Assembly: GCF_004379255.2 (NCBI RefSeq)
Contig: NC_056050.1
Span: 806,001 to 870,000, forward strand
Length of the DNA: 64,000 nt
Reading direction: 5' to 3'
Source: Salvia splendens
Lineage: Eukaryota; Streptophyta; Magnoliopsida; Lamiales; Lamiaceae
Position 1 is the stretch's first letter, and the number at the start of each line of letters is the position of its first letter. Under the pieces are notes generated by a model. It was not told the origin of the DNA and did not search any database. It saw nothing but the letters and a program-made list of their open reading frames with translations. Positions 38,219-49,140 of the stretch are shown piece after piece. The translations under genes were made by a program, and so were the position numbers.

Positions 38219-38839
38219 ACTCGAAAGACACATCTCACCTTAACGTCTGCATCAGTTTAGCTAATTTGTATATATATACAGATTTCAAAATGTCACCGTT
38301 TGACTTTTATGATTAATGGAATAGTCTCATAATTGAAGTGTTATATACATGTATAAAATTGGGGTAGGCGGTGGGGGGCTTTTTTTTAAGGGATTGAATT
38401 TATTTCCTGTCCTTTTCAATTAGAATTATAAGCTAAGTTTGGATATATGGATGGGTCCTCTATCGTGCACAAATGTATAGCAGGCAGCAACTCCTGCTGT
38501 TATATATAAAAAAATAAAATAATCAAATAAATTAAATTAAATTAATATATATTATTTATTATATTATCAGGAACAGCATGGGCTGCTGAGGATCTAACCC
38601 CTGGATATATACTTCTATCAAAATTTCCAAATTTAACTTTTAATTTTAATTAAAAATATATAAATAAATTCAATCCTTTATTAAGATAGAATTTGACTCA
38701 AACTAAATAACTGAAATAAATCTAAATTAAAAATAATCATAAGACACATCTCGCCTCCACGCACGCACCATATGCAGTACTTGAGCCTTAGTTTAGCTAA
38801 TTTGTACTTCCTTCGTCCGCCAAAACTTGACATATTTTG

Positions 38840-39100
38840 GTACTCTCTCCGTCCCGGATAATTTGTCCCATTTTTCCATTTCGGTCCGTCCCACATAATT
38901 TGTCTCATTTCACTTTTTACCATTTTTGGTAGTGAACCTCATATTCCACTAACTCATCCATACTCACATTTTACTATAAAACTAATATATAAAAGTAGGA
39001 TCCACATTCCACTAATTTTTTCAACTCACTTTTCATTACATTTCTTAAAACTCGTGTCCGGTCAAAGTGAGAAGAATTATCCGGGACGGGGGGAATATTT
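38840..39100. mobile_element. Stowaway-type MITE
   Basis: Left end tactctctccgtcccggataat and right end attatccgggacggggggaata. The interior is shared with 41674-41932 and 60439-60693. Confidence 0.75.
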
Positions 39101-41547
39101 CGGGTTATCCGCCTTTTAAAGACACATATGCCTTCACGTGCGCACCATATGCACTACTTGAGCCTTGGTTTAGCTAATTTGTAATTCCTTCGTCCGCCAA
39201 AACTTGACATGTTTTGTCATTTCAGGTGGTCCGCCGTTTAAAGACACGTTTACCCCTTCTTTTTTTTTTCTTCTGTTTTTTGTAAGTGAACTCCATACCG
39301 ACTCATTGCACTCGGTTCGAGCTTACAATTTCAAATTATGTAGATTTAGGTCCATGTTCATTGTACCAAATTATTTCTTTGAAAAAATATCTCATTTTGC
39401 CATTTCACGATGTTGTGATTTAAAGTTCTACTTTTTTATAATTATTTGTAAGTGGACCACACTATTCAATTAAATTATTACACTCACATTCTATTATAAA
39501 ATTAATATATAAAAATGGAGTCCACATTCTACAAACTCATTTCTCTATTTTTCTTAACAAAGTTACGATTTCTTAAAAATTGTGTCAAAGTTAAAATGAG
39601 ATTATAAACGGCGGACGGGAGGAGATATGACTAGGAAAGAGGGCCTCGGTCAAAGCCATTCAGTATCATGATCCTCCTCTTCACAAGTTGAGTTTATCTA
39701 ATGCAATGTTTTAGACAAAATTAAACCGTGGCTTAAGGCATTAGGTTCAACAATAGAATTTAAAATCTTGTAATAAACAATTCCATGTGCTCCGTTATTC
39801 AAGAATTACTTATGTTAACCTCAACTTTACATAAATATAGTAAAGGCAATATATAAAAGGGAAATGCTATGTGGCCACATTATGGCCAGCCATAAACTGG
39901 TATAATAGCAAAAAAACCGATTTACTTAGAATATTCGGTTTAGTTAGGAATTGATTTTACTTCTATATCCTTTATTGTGGTCAAATTTAATACTATCAAA
40001 ATATAGATATATAAAGTAATGAATTATTTTCATTCAATTATTTGATTGGTAAAAGAAATTTTATTGACATGTATTTGATTAAATAATTATTTTATTTGAT
40101 TAAGATATAATATCACAAGATAAATAGAACAGTTAATGAATTATTAAAAGAAATTCTAATATCATTAATATTGATTAAGTTGATTTTTTTAATATGATTG
40201 AATCTCTATGAATATACATATATATAATAGTAGTAATAAAATGAAATATGTCAATGATAAAGAAGTATACGCCACCTCTTGTATTAAATGATGATCATAT
40301 TTTAGGAAATGGTGTACACTAATAGCTACTGTAATGTAATTTATTTTGTAAAATTTTAATGTTAATAAATATTATCGTCTTGAATGTAAAAGATTTTGGA
40401 TTGATTTTTAACTTTGAAACTCTATAATGTGTAATTAATGCATAACGTTAATTTAAAATTTCAAAACTTAAAGGGGATTCTAATATAACCGAAAGTATGG
40501 TGGAGGGTCAATGAGTCATTTTAAGTTATCCACTAACTATAATTTATATTTTACTCCCTCCGTCCCGCTTTAGCAGTCCCGGTTGATCAATTTCGGGTGT
40601 CCCGCTTTAGGAGTCCCGGTTGAACTCGGTGCATAAAAATTGATGTCCACTACATCAATTTATTTATTACATCATTTAAAAGCTGGACCCAACCTCCACT
40701 ACGTCATTTATTTATTACACACTTAAAAGTAAAAAAATTGTTTAAAAGTGGGACCCAACCTCCACTACATCATTTATTTATTACACACTTAAATACTCCT
40801 TAAAACATGTGCCCGACTCAACCGGGACTGCTAAAGCGGGACGGAGGGAGTAATATATAACTAATACTACAATTTACTGATATAACCTTGTATGGCTGGT
40901 CATAATATGACCATTTAGCACTACTCTATATAAAAATGTCAACTAGTGAGTTAGATATGTCATACACCAGCTACCTAGCAATACGCAGCATATAAAATAA
41001 AACTGCACCATATTTAATGTCAACTTGTGAGTTTGATGTGTAGGGGAGAAGTTAAGAGTGAGGTCAAAGATCTCGGGTTTGAGTCCATATGTAATATTTA
41101 AATTTCTATGCATTTGCCTATCCAACAAAAAACTACTCCATCGCTCTATTGTAGTGGAGTCTTTTTTTTAATAAAAGTCCACCAATTTCTTCTATTTACT
41201 TTACTCTTTCTTACTTTATTCTTTCTTCATCTCTCTACTTTTTTAATTTCCTACTTTATTTTGCATCACTCACTTAATACAATTTTTCTTAAATTGCGTG
41301 CCGAAAAGAAACGTCTCCACTACTATGAAAATGGTGTTAGAGAGAAATTCGAATCACTTATCAAACTAAGTAGAGTTCAATCTATGAGCACCAAAATTTC
41401 TGTCAACACCATTTTCAGGCAATTTACATAGTCTATGACTAAAAATTTAGCATTAAATCTTGAAGCATTTCGTTTCTATATATTGACATTGTTGTGAGTC
41501 CATACTAACCCCCCTTTTTCTCTCTCTCTTAACATAGCTGCATATCA
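39101..41547. other. Intergenic upstream of P450 copy 3
   Basis: No gene seen. It repeats the sequence gcaccatatgcactacttgagcc (39145) already present at 38765. It also holds a MITE (40552-40852) and a degraded MITE-like pair at about 41135-41330 (ctattgtagtggagt / ctccactactatg). Confidence 0.5.
40552..40852. mobile_element. Stowaway-type MITE with long, intact ends
   Basis: Inverted ends of about 36 bp (tactccctccgtcccgcttt / aaagcgggacggagggagta) with almost no mismatches, TA-bounded. An internal roughly 60-bp repeat holds gacccaacctccactac twice. Confidence 0.9.
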
Positions 41548-41656
41548 ATGGATACCTTAATTCCATAACTTGTTCCCTTCCTTCTTCTTCCTCTCTATGT
41601 ATTACCTCATCTTTTCCATTCGGAAAAGGGAGAAAAACCCTCCTCCGGGCTCCAAA
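41548..41656 (+). pseudogene. P450 N-terminal relic beside copy 3
   Basis: The 109 bases from an ATG at 41548 closely match the first exon start of the gene at 42053 (attccata, cttgttcc, ttccattcg, ccctcctccgggctcc). Codon 7 is TAA where copy 3 has TAT, and homology stops just after the proline-rich hinge, where a MITE follows. It is a leftover of a tandem duplicate. Confidence 0.85.
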
Positions 41657-41673
41657 ATAAAAAAAAAAATTCA

Positions 41674-41932
41674 TACTCCCTCTGTCCCGGAAAATTTGTC
41701 ACTTATTTCATTTTTCGTCCGTCCCTAAAAATTTGTCACATTTCACTTTTACCATTTTTAGTAGTGGACCGACCCACATTTCACTAATTCATTCTCACTC
41801 ACATTTCATTTTAAAACTAATATATAAAAGTAGGACTCACATGTCACTAACTTTTTCAACTTACTTTTTATTATGTTTTTTAAAATCCGTGCCGGGTCAA
41901 ATGGTGCCAAATTTTAAGGGACGGAGGGAGTA
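41674..41932. mobile_element. Stowaway-type MITE
   Basis: tactccctctgtcccggaaa / attttaagggacggagggagta ends, TA-bounded. It lies between the P450 relic at 41548 and P450 copy 3. Confidence 0.85.
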
Positions 41933-42052
41933 TTTTTATAGAACGGAGAATACAATGTATTTCAAAAGTCAACTTTATCCTATTTATATTTGAGTGAATC
42001 AAATTTTATTTCAACAGGGGTGGTCGAGTTGGAACCTTAGACTTTTTCTACC

Positions 42053-44935
42053 ATGGAAAGCTTAATTCCATATCTTGTTCCTCTCCTTCTTCTTCCTTTC
42101 TCTGCATACCTCGTCTTTTCCATTCGCAAAAAGGCCTCCGGCCAACGGAAAAACCTTCCTCCGGGCTCCATGGGTTGGCCGTTTCTCGGAGAAAACATGG
42201 AGCTCGCCAGTTTAGGGTGTCAGAAGCTAATCAAAGACAGAATGCATAAATACTCTGGACATGTATTCAAAACCTCGTTGTTGGGAGAGAAAATGGCGGT
42301 CCTATGCGGTGAACAAGGAAACAAGTTCATCTTCAAGAACCAGAACACACTTTTCGCAAGATGGGCGCCTCCCTCATTGAGAAAGGCCATCTACCAAGAT
42401 CTCGATGCAACCAAACATCAAGAACCAAAGGCCACCTTCGACAACTTCCAATACGACATCCTCAAGCCGGACGCCTTGAAGAAGTACGTGCTAGTGATGG
42501 ACTCGCTAGCTCGTGAGCATCTTGAAACCGAATGGAGAGGTAGTTATAGTAATCATGAGACTTATATAATGGTTTCAGTTTTCTCTTGACACTTGATGTA
42601 GAAATGTTATATGTTATTTTTTTATATGTTCTTTTTTGTTTACTCGCCAACAGGTAGCTCAGTGGTTTCAGAAATCAAGAGACTTATATAGTGGATTCAG
42701 TTTTCTGTTGACACTGATGTGGGATAGTTATATTTTTTTTTTACTCGCCAACAGGTAGCTTAGTGGTGGAGGCTCTTCCATCGACACAGAAGTACGCCCT
42801 CTCGTTGGCGTGCAGGATATTTATGAACAGGGAGGGTTGGGATCACTCGGGCGATTTCTTGAAATCCTTGTCTCGTCTGACTAAAGGGATCCTATCTTTG
42901 CCTGTAAACATGCTTGGGACGGCCCTAAACCGCGCTATAAAAGGCGGGAGAGTGGTGCGTCGCGAGTTGCTGAGGATCGTGGAGGAGAGGAGGAGGGAGA
43001 TGAGCAAGGGAGAGGATCTTTTGTCGAAGATGGTGGAGGCAACGAATGAAGATGGGGAATATATGAGTGATAGCATGATTGTTAATGTCTTAATAGGTTT
43101 GCTTCTTGGCGCCGAGTATGAACTCTCTTCATTGATCACTATTGTGATTTATTATCTTGCAGAGCTTCCCCACATTTTCAATCGGGTTTTGGAAGGTATG
43201 TTTTGGTGGTCTTTCTATCCTGACCTCGAATATTAGTTAGGGTAAATATTTTTTTTAAAAAAGGTTAAAAATGGTTAATTAGAATGATACTAATAAACTC
43301 ATTAATATGGTCGTTTTGATACTAATAAACTCATTAATATAGTCAAAACACGATTGACTGTCAATTTTTAATGTAACTATTAATTATGAAACAAAACGTA
43401 CTGGTACTATTTAGGATCAGAAGCTAACACAATTAATGTATACTTACTATTTTGGGAAGTTCCAAGTTAATTGAGTCATATATATTTTTTTGGCAAATGA
43501 TGACCGTGGTACCAAAGTTCCATCTATAAATTTTATAGTAATGGAAGAAAAATAATATTGGAACAGAGCAAATGGAGATTGCAAAATCGAAAGGCCCTAA
43601 TGAGTTGCTGGCGATGGAGGATTTGGAGAAGATGAAGTACACGTGGAACGTGGTTCGCGAGTGCTTGAGGCTAACACCCCCTTCGATAGGAGGGTTCAGT
43701 GAGAGCACTGCTGAATTCACCTATGCAGGTTTCACCATTCCTAAAGGATGGAAGGTGAGATTTACTTATGTATATCAATGATAAGTGTGACTTTTTTTTG
43801 TCTATTTTTGCAAACTCCATAATTATATGTGTGGTGATTCTATTTTTTATACAATGCAACTTATTTCCTTTACTCACCTACACAAAACATAGTCAATAGT
43901 TTCCATTTTTGGAGGTCTACCGACTACCAAAGAGAGTATTATTCCATTTATAAACACTATAGAAGTACTTTTGTGACATATTACGAACTTCGAATATTTT
44001 TATTATATGAAATATTTAATTTTTGATGATATTTAATTTTTAAGGAGTAGTGTCTCATAATTTCCACTGAATAAGTGATTTCATGATATACTTCATTAGT
44101 AAATACTGAGAAATGGAGTAGAGTAATAGAGCACAAAACGAAACATGCTAAATATTCATACATACTAATAATTAATTCATTATTCGGTAATTAATTAATT
44201 TCAATGTTTTATGTATTCTTTAATTCAATATTTTTTGAATGATATAAATTAATTGTATATAGAGTCTACAACACATCGGTTCAATTAATAGTTAAATCAG
44301 TCTGACCTATTGAAACATGGATCATGAACCACCGTAGCTTTTTTGGGTTTGCTTATTTTTAAAATATTTCATTAAACTCAGTGCCACACACCCCTTCGGG
44401 ACTAATTTTGTTGAGTGATTAAATATTTTAAATTCCATTCATACTCATTATTTACCCAAAACCTAGCGCCTAATTATATAATTACACAAACACAATATAT
44501 ATCCTTTTTTGGCATTCTTCACTCAAAACACAACCAAGGATTTGTTAAGACTCACGGCCTCCTCTTCACATCACAGTTATATTAGATGAAGAAAGTACTT
44601 TACTTATCAAGAATAATCATAAACTATATATGTAGGTATTGTGGACGTCTCATTCATCCCACATGAACCCTGACTACTTCCCGGAGCCGGAGAAGTTTGA
44701 TCCGTTACGGTTTGAGGGGAGTGGCCCGGAACCTTACACGTACGTTCCGTTTGGAGGAGGAGCGCGTATGTGCCCCGGGAGAAGCTATACGAAGCTTGTA
44801 ACATTGGTGTTCACCCACAATTTGGTGACAAGGTTTAGACTTGAAAAGGTCATTCCAAATGAGAAGATGTTATTCAGATCTTCGCCTGCACCGGCTCACG
44901 GCCTTCCCCTTCGCCTCCATCCTCATAAAAGATAG
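42053..44935 (+). CDS. Cytochrome P450, CYP716-like, copy 3, with atypical I helix
   Basis: Exons 42053-42539, 42755-43195, 43567-43754 and 44636-44935 give 471 aa. The anchor at residues 5-22 is followed by [14 protein letters not shown]. ExxR is RECLR and the heme loop is [19 protein letters not shown], so heme binding should be intact. The I helix reads [10 protein letters not shown]: aligned with CYP716 consensus (GGHDTAS type), the oxygen-activating Asp and Thr are Tyr and Glu. The same change occurs in the relic at 55936, so it is lineage-specific and not a sequencing error. It also has one intron (after the WRG codons) that copies 1, 2 and 4 lack. It may have lost monooxygenase chemistry, changed reaction, or use water/peroxide differently; that is inference. 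Intron 1 contains a duplicated acceptor region. Confidence 0.87.
42639..42772 (+). repeat. Duplicated splice-acceptor region in intron 1 of P450 copy 3
   Basis: The motif actcgccaacaggtagct occurs at about 42642 and 42743, with gagacttatata-type sequence before each. The second acceptor (exon from 42755) keeps the frame. Using the first would add in-frame codons ending in TAG near 42690. Confidence 0.8.
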
Positions 44936-45174
44936 ATCAATACGGATTTTGCATGTGTTTAAGGCCTATATTTAGCTTGTTTTAAATGTCATTCGAACAA
45001 ATTATGTTCTTAAATTGCATATTTTATACTCCCTCTGTCCAAACTAATACGACATACTTTCCTTTTTATTTTGTTCCAAATAAGATCACACATTTCTATT
45101 TATTAAAACTCTCTCTCTCCATTAATACACCTAACCACGTTTTCCCTGTACTATTAAATATTCAACTCTCTTTC

Positions 45175-45474
45175 TGTTAAGGATGAAGTTCCTTAACTCG
45201 TAGATTTTGCGTCGAACGTCGCGGGAGCTTTTGCCCGTCGATCAATTTGGCGTCAAAATTAGAGTTTTGTGCGTTTTGCACGTTTAAAAGGAAAGAGAGT
45301 AAGAGAAAATAAAGTAGAAGGATAATTGATATTTCTTGAATGATCAAAATGACTAACAATGTCCACTATTTATAATAGTGTATACTAACTTAATGAGCAA
45401 GACAAAAGATATGAAAAAGATATGCAAATTCATAATTAACTAACTAAATAATAATAATAATTATAATCGTATCA
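45175..45474 (-). repeat. LTR (3' side in element orientation)
   Basis: 300-bp direct repeat of 46944-47240, ending in TGTTAAGG on the plus strand side. Contains ggtgcgttttgcacg-like and tatttataatag sequence. Confidence 0.92.
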
Positions 45475-45478
45475 ACTC

Positions 45479-46849
45479 TCACACGGTTGAAATCCACCTT
45501 GTCCTCAAGGTGGGCACTATGAAGCAACGATGAGTGTCGAGGAATCCTCCTGGGTCAAACATACACCGGATAGCTGAGCGTCTCCCTGCAGCAATGCGTC
45601 CATGAATGCTCAAGCATAGAGTGTCATTTTGCGGAGGAATCAACCGGGCATCGGCGTCGAGCGATGTTGATCGATGATTCATACTTGCGACAACCCTGAC
45701 ATGAGATGAATCACTCAATAATTTCAGCGATGCGTTGTCCACAATGGAACTACCCAAACCAATCTGGACTTGGGGAATCTTGAATCGAGAAGCATTCAAT
45801 TGTTGCGCGAACTGAATCTCGATGCAACCGTGAACCGGTTTCTCTTTACGTGCGGAATCCGAACTGGACTTCTCTATCTTCTCAACCTTTTCAACTCCAC
45901 CAAAACGAGAAGAAGAATGTAGAATCTTCTCCGAAGAATCATCAAATCCTTCCTCGACTCGATCACAGTCAAGAATCACAGTCTCTTTCTTATTGCACTC
46001 CAAAACATTCCCAATTGAAGTCTTGGACAAAGCATAAGCCAACGAACGATATTCCACTTGCCAAGGAAGAAGTTCTGGCGGCGACGGTGGCTCGAGGGCG
46101 GTATCGGGAAGCAGCACAAAGGGTGGTGGTGTTGTACTCGACTGCTGCGGCGGAGCCAATGAGTCGTAGGGGACTAAACCCGACAGCCCCGACGAAGCCT
46201 TGCTATTTCCTGATAGGGGAAGGTGCTGAACGAGGTCCCTAAACTCAAAAATTTGGGAGCCGTATGGCTGCGCAGGTTCAGGCATCTCGGGAGGAAGCAT
46301 GTTGTCGATTCGTCGGTCGGCTGCAACAAGGCAAGACTCCATCCTATAGCACGCTTCCAACAATTGTTGAAGTTGTGCGAGAGTCGGATGTGCCGTGGTG
46401 GTGGCTGGACAAGTTGGCTGTGGCGCGGGTTGATTCCATCCTGAGTTATGGTTGGGGGGCAGCAGATGATCGTATGCCGAGATCTCGTGGAAGGGGCGTT
46501 GTCCCGTTGTCTCCCAGTAGGCAGGTGGATCCCAGCTAGTGGGTTGTCTGAGCGCGGTGTGGTGTGGTTGCTGAGGCGGTTGATAAGGCTGAGAGTATCC
46601 CTGCTGCGTGCACAACCTTGGCGGGTCCCAACAAGAGGGCGGTGGTGGCGAGTACAAATCTGTCTCGTAGGACGATGGTTGCTGACACGCAGTTTCCTGG
46701 CGCAGCCATGGCGGGTCCCAGGAAGTGGGTTGACGGGCTTGGTAGGGATGGTGTTGTGGGTGGAGTCTCCCATCCTGTGGATATGGATATGATGGTTGTT
46801 GATCTAAGCTCTGATCGGATGGAGCAAGGGTTGAGGTACGGGCTGCCAT
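45479..46849 (-). CDS. 456-aa Pro/Gln/Trp-rich protein inside the LTR element
   Basis: An open frame covers nearly the whole interior of the LTR element and ends 4 bp from the 3' LTR. Residues 1-130 are low-complexity Pro/Gln/Tyr with three copies of a SWDPP / CWDPP motif (QPTSWDPPWLR, PPSCWDPPRL, QPTSWDPPAYW). The middle has a helical stretch (TLAQLQQLLEACYRMESCL, about 155-173) that could form a coiled coil. The C-terminal half has no zinc knuckle and no enzyme motif. The position is that of gag, so a divergent gag-like structural protein is the best guess, but I recognise no family. Its openness over 1.37 kb suggests recent constraint or youth. Confidence 0.65.
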   Translation of the reverse strand: MAARTSTLAPSDQSLDQQPSYPYPQDGRLHPQHHPYQARQPTSWDPPWLRQETACQQPSSYETDLYSPPPPSCWDPPRLCTQQGYSQPYQPPQQPHHTALRQPTSWDPPAYWETTGQRPFHEISAYDHLLPPNHNSGWNQPAPQPTCPATTTAHPTLAQLQQLLEACYRMESCLVAADRRIDNMLPPEMPEPAQPYGSQIFEFRDLVQHLPLSGNSKASSGLSGLVPYDSLAPPQQSSTTPPPFVLLPDTALEPPSPPELLPWQVEYRSLAYALSKTSIGNVLECNKKETVILDCDRVEEGFDDSSEKILHSSSRFGGVEKVEKIEKSSSDSARKEKPVHGCIEIQFAQQLNASRFKIPQVQIGLGSSIVDNASLKLLSDSSHVRVVASMNHRSTSLDADARLIPPQNDTLCLSIHGRIAAGRRSAIRCMFDPGGFLDTHRCFIVPTLRTRWISTV

Positions 46850-46943
46850 GGGTGGTAATCCGCCTGCCGGAGTTGATATCCGGTGTAGCCGTACGACATG
46901 TAGACAGCGATTCGGAGGAAGAGCTCAAGATGAAAGCACCAAT

Positions 46944-47240
46944 TCTTAAGGATGAAGTTCCTTAACTCGTAGATTTTACGTCAAACGTCGCGGGAGCTTT
47001 TGCCCGTCGATCAATCCGGCGTCAAAATTAGGGTTTTGTGCGTTTTGCACGTTTAAAAGGAAAGAGAGTAAGAGAAAATAAAATAGAAGGATAATTGATA
47101 TTTCTTGAATGATCAAAATGACTAACAATGTCCACTATTTATAATAGTGGATACTAACTTAATGAGCAAGACAAAAGATATAAAAAAGATATGCAAATCC
47201 ATAATTAACTAACTAAATAATAATAATAATAATCGTATCA
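46944..47240 (-). repeat. LTR (5' side in element orientation)
   Basis: 297-bp direct repeat of 45175-45474 with about 97 percent identity by eye. The terminal base pair next to the interior has changed (tcttaagg instead of tgttaagg). Confidence 0.92.
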
Positions 47241-47330
47241 CTTTCCCCCTTTATTTAATACCTATATCCACCTTTCTATCCCCAATTAAACACAATAACC
47301 AATACCTCTTAAAATCATGTACAGACCACG

Positions 47331-47576
47331 GAGAGGTTTGATCCAATACGGTTTGAGGGGAGTGGACCGGCGCCTTACACGTTCGTTCCATTTGGAGGGG
47401 GGCCAAAGATGTGTCCCGGGAAAGAGTATGCAAGGCTTGAATTGTTGGTTATGATTCATAATGTGGTGACAAGGTTCAAACTGGAGAAGACCATCCCTGA
47501 TGAGAAGATAGTTTACTATGCTACGCCCACTCCGGTTCACGGCCTTCCACTTCGTCTTCATCCTCATCAACAATAG
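47331..47576 (+). pseudogene. P450 last-exon relic, copy-1 type
   Basis: The frame reads [19 protein letters not shown], then [19 protein letters not shown], and ends HPHQQ and stop. It is nearly identical to exon 3 of copy 1 including bases after the stop (tgttggaaagtaaaacac). The first 13 or so codons of that exon and everything upstream are gone. Upstream lies intron-like MITE sequence matching the inner MITE of copy 1 intron 2, so the relic retains part of that intron. Confidence 0.92.
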
Positions 47577-49140
47577 GTATGTGTTGGAAAGTAAAACACA
47601 AACCTCATGTTTAGACTTGTGCAAAGAATCATAATATATACTCCCTTAGTCCATGATTAAATATCTCATATTTGACCGACACGAGTTTTAAGAAATTGTT
47701 TGGAAGTAAAGTGGGTAGAAAAGTTAGTAGAATGTGAGGCCTAATTTTATTCGTGGATGGACTAAAATGGAAAAATGAAACTCCTATTCGCAGACGGAGA
47801 AAATAACCAATTAAGAAATAAATTTGAAAGATGCGTGCCCCAAATTAACACCATGATCCAAATTGAAAATCGAGTTTAGATTGTTCATAATGGAAATAGT
47901 ATATCACACGACTAGTTGCTCCACTTTTTTTAATATATTAATCATACATTCGCAATATCATTGGAACGTGGAATTAACAATATCTTGATCAGTCAATAAT
48001 CACATATGCCATGTGTGTCATTATGAACCAATTATGCTAATCTCATAAAAATGTCGTATATGTAGATATGCAGTATATACAAATACACCGTGTTAAACAT
48101 ATTGTATATATAGGGATTTGATATGATTTGGTATGATATAATAATATGATATGCCAACGCTCAATTTGAGCAACAACGTGAGCGCCTCTCTTTATGTCAC
48201 CACTCCTATTTACTTCCTTTGGTCAGAGTCTCATTTAAGCGATGTATTCAAATGCAAAATCTAAATATTATATAAACTCTAAATAACGAATGTTAGAAAA
48301 TATTAATAGATGATTAAAGAATAGCAATAAAAAATGTCAACACAATATCACCGGTTGATGTTGTGTTGATTTTTTGTTTTTGTTATTTGGTCATCTGTTG
48401 ATATTTTCTAACGGTCTGAATCATAGTTTGGAGTTTATACAATATTTAAACTTTGCATTTTATCACTACCCTTTTGTCTGATGCTCATTACATGTCCTAT
48501 TTCACTTTTGCTATTTTTAGTAGGTGGACACCACATTGCACTAACTCATTCCACTCACATTTACTTATCACACCGTCCCATAGAAATATACTATTTTGAG
48601 TTGACATGTGTTTTAATGCGTAATTGATAAAGTAAGAGAGGAGAAAAAGTAATTAAAATTATGGAGTTGATAGTGGACCTATAAGTAATAAAGTAAAAGA
48701 CAAGGAGAAAAAGGGTACCGTAAATGATTATAGACTATTTTAATAGGACAAACGAAAAAAGAAATATGTCATATTTATAAAGTGCATGTTTGTTACGATT
48801 TAACGCATAATATGTTCAACTTAGCTCTAATCAACATTCTTTTATAATGAAAAAGAAGTGCTCACGTTGTTGCTCAAAATCATATCAAATCTCGATATAT
48901 GGAGTATATTCTAACATATAAAAATATGCTACATCCACGTTCCACTAACTCACTTCACTCACATTCTACTATAAAATTTATATAAAAAAGTGATTCTATA
49001 CTTTATTAATTTTTTAAATTCATTATTCTTTAAATTTCTTAAAATTCGTGTCTCACTGACTGCTGTTATAGGACAAAGGTAGTAGCATGCTTACCAGTAT
49101 ATATATAATCGAGGATAGCTTTAGTTTCCTGAAAACGAAC
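47577..49140. other. Intergenic and promoter of P450 copy 4
   Basis: No gene. Contains the second fold-back MITE (48246-48472) and degraded Stowaway sequence around 47641-47800 and 48480-48590. The 5' leader just before 49141 (gaaaacgaac) matches those of copies 1 and 2. Confidence 0.55.
48246..48472. mobile_element. Fold-back (hairpin) MITE, copy 2
   Basis: Same family as 10465-10723: arms contain aaatgcaaaatct, gttagaaaatattaa and agatgatta and their complements (tttctaacggtctgaatcat, aactttgcatttt), centred at the caccggttgatg region. Confidence 0.75.

Larger units (their letters stand above)
35592..38839. other. Gene-free block of tandem and inverted repeats
   Basis: No gene. It contains an 83-bp tandem duplication (36108-36273), a 44-bp inverted repeat pair (36262-36305 and 37861-37904), a 92-bp x 3 minisatellite (37265-37540), an 84-bp tandem duplication (38071-38218) and one copy of a dispersed block (38286-38405) also found near 53690 and 54545. 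Confidence 0.6.
45175..47240 (-). mobile_element. Short non-autonomous LTR element with one long ORF
   Basis: Two LTRs of about 300 bp (45175-45474 and 46944-47240) bound the element, and ctttc flanks it on both sides (45170-45174 and 47241-47245). On the minus strand each LTR starts TGATACGATT. The 5' LTR is followed by attggtgctttcatcttgag, a possible primer-binding region. The two LTRs differ at roughly 9-10 positions, so the insertion is fairly young. There is no protease, reverse transcriptase or integrase; the interior is a single ORF. The element landed inside a Stowaway-type MITE whose left end is at 45028. Confidence 0.92.

Noticed and set aside
45479..46849. The 456-aa ORF as an ordinary host gene
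   Set aside because: It is bounded exactly by LTRs with a target duplication, so it belongs to the mobile element.
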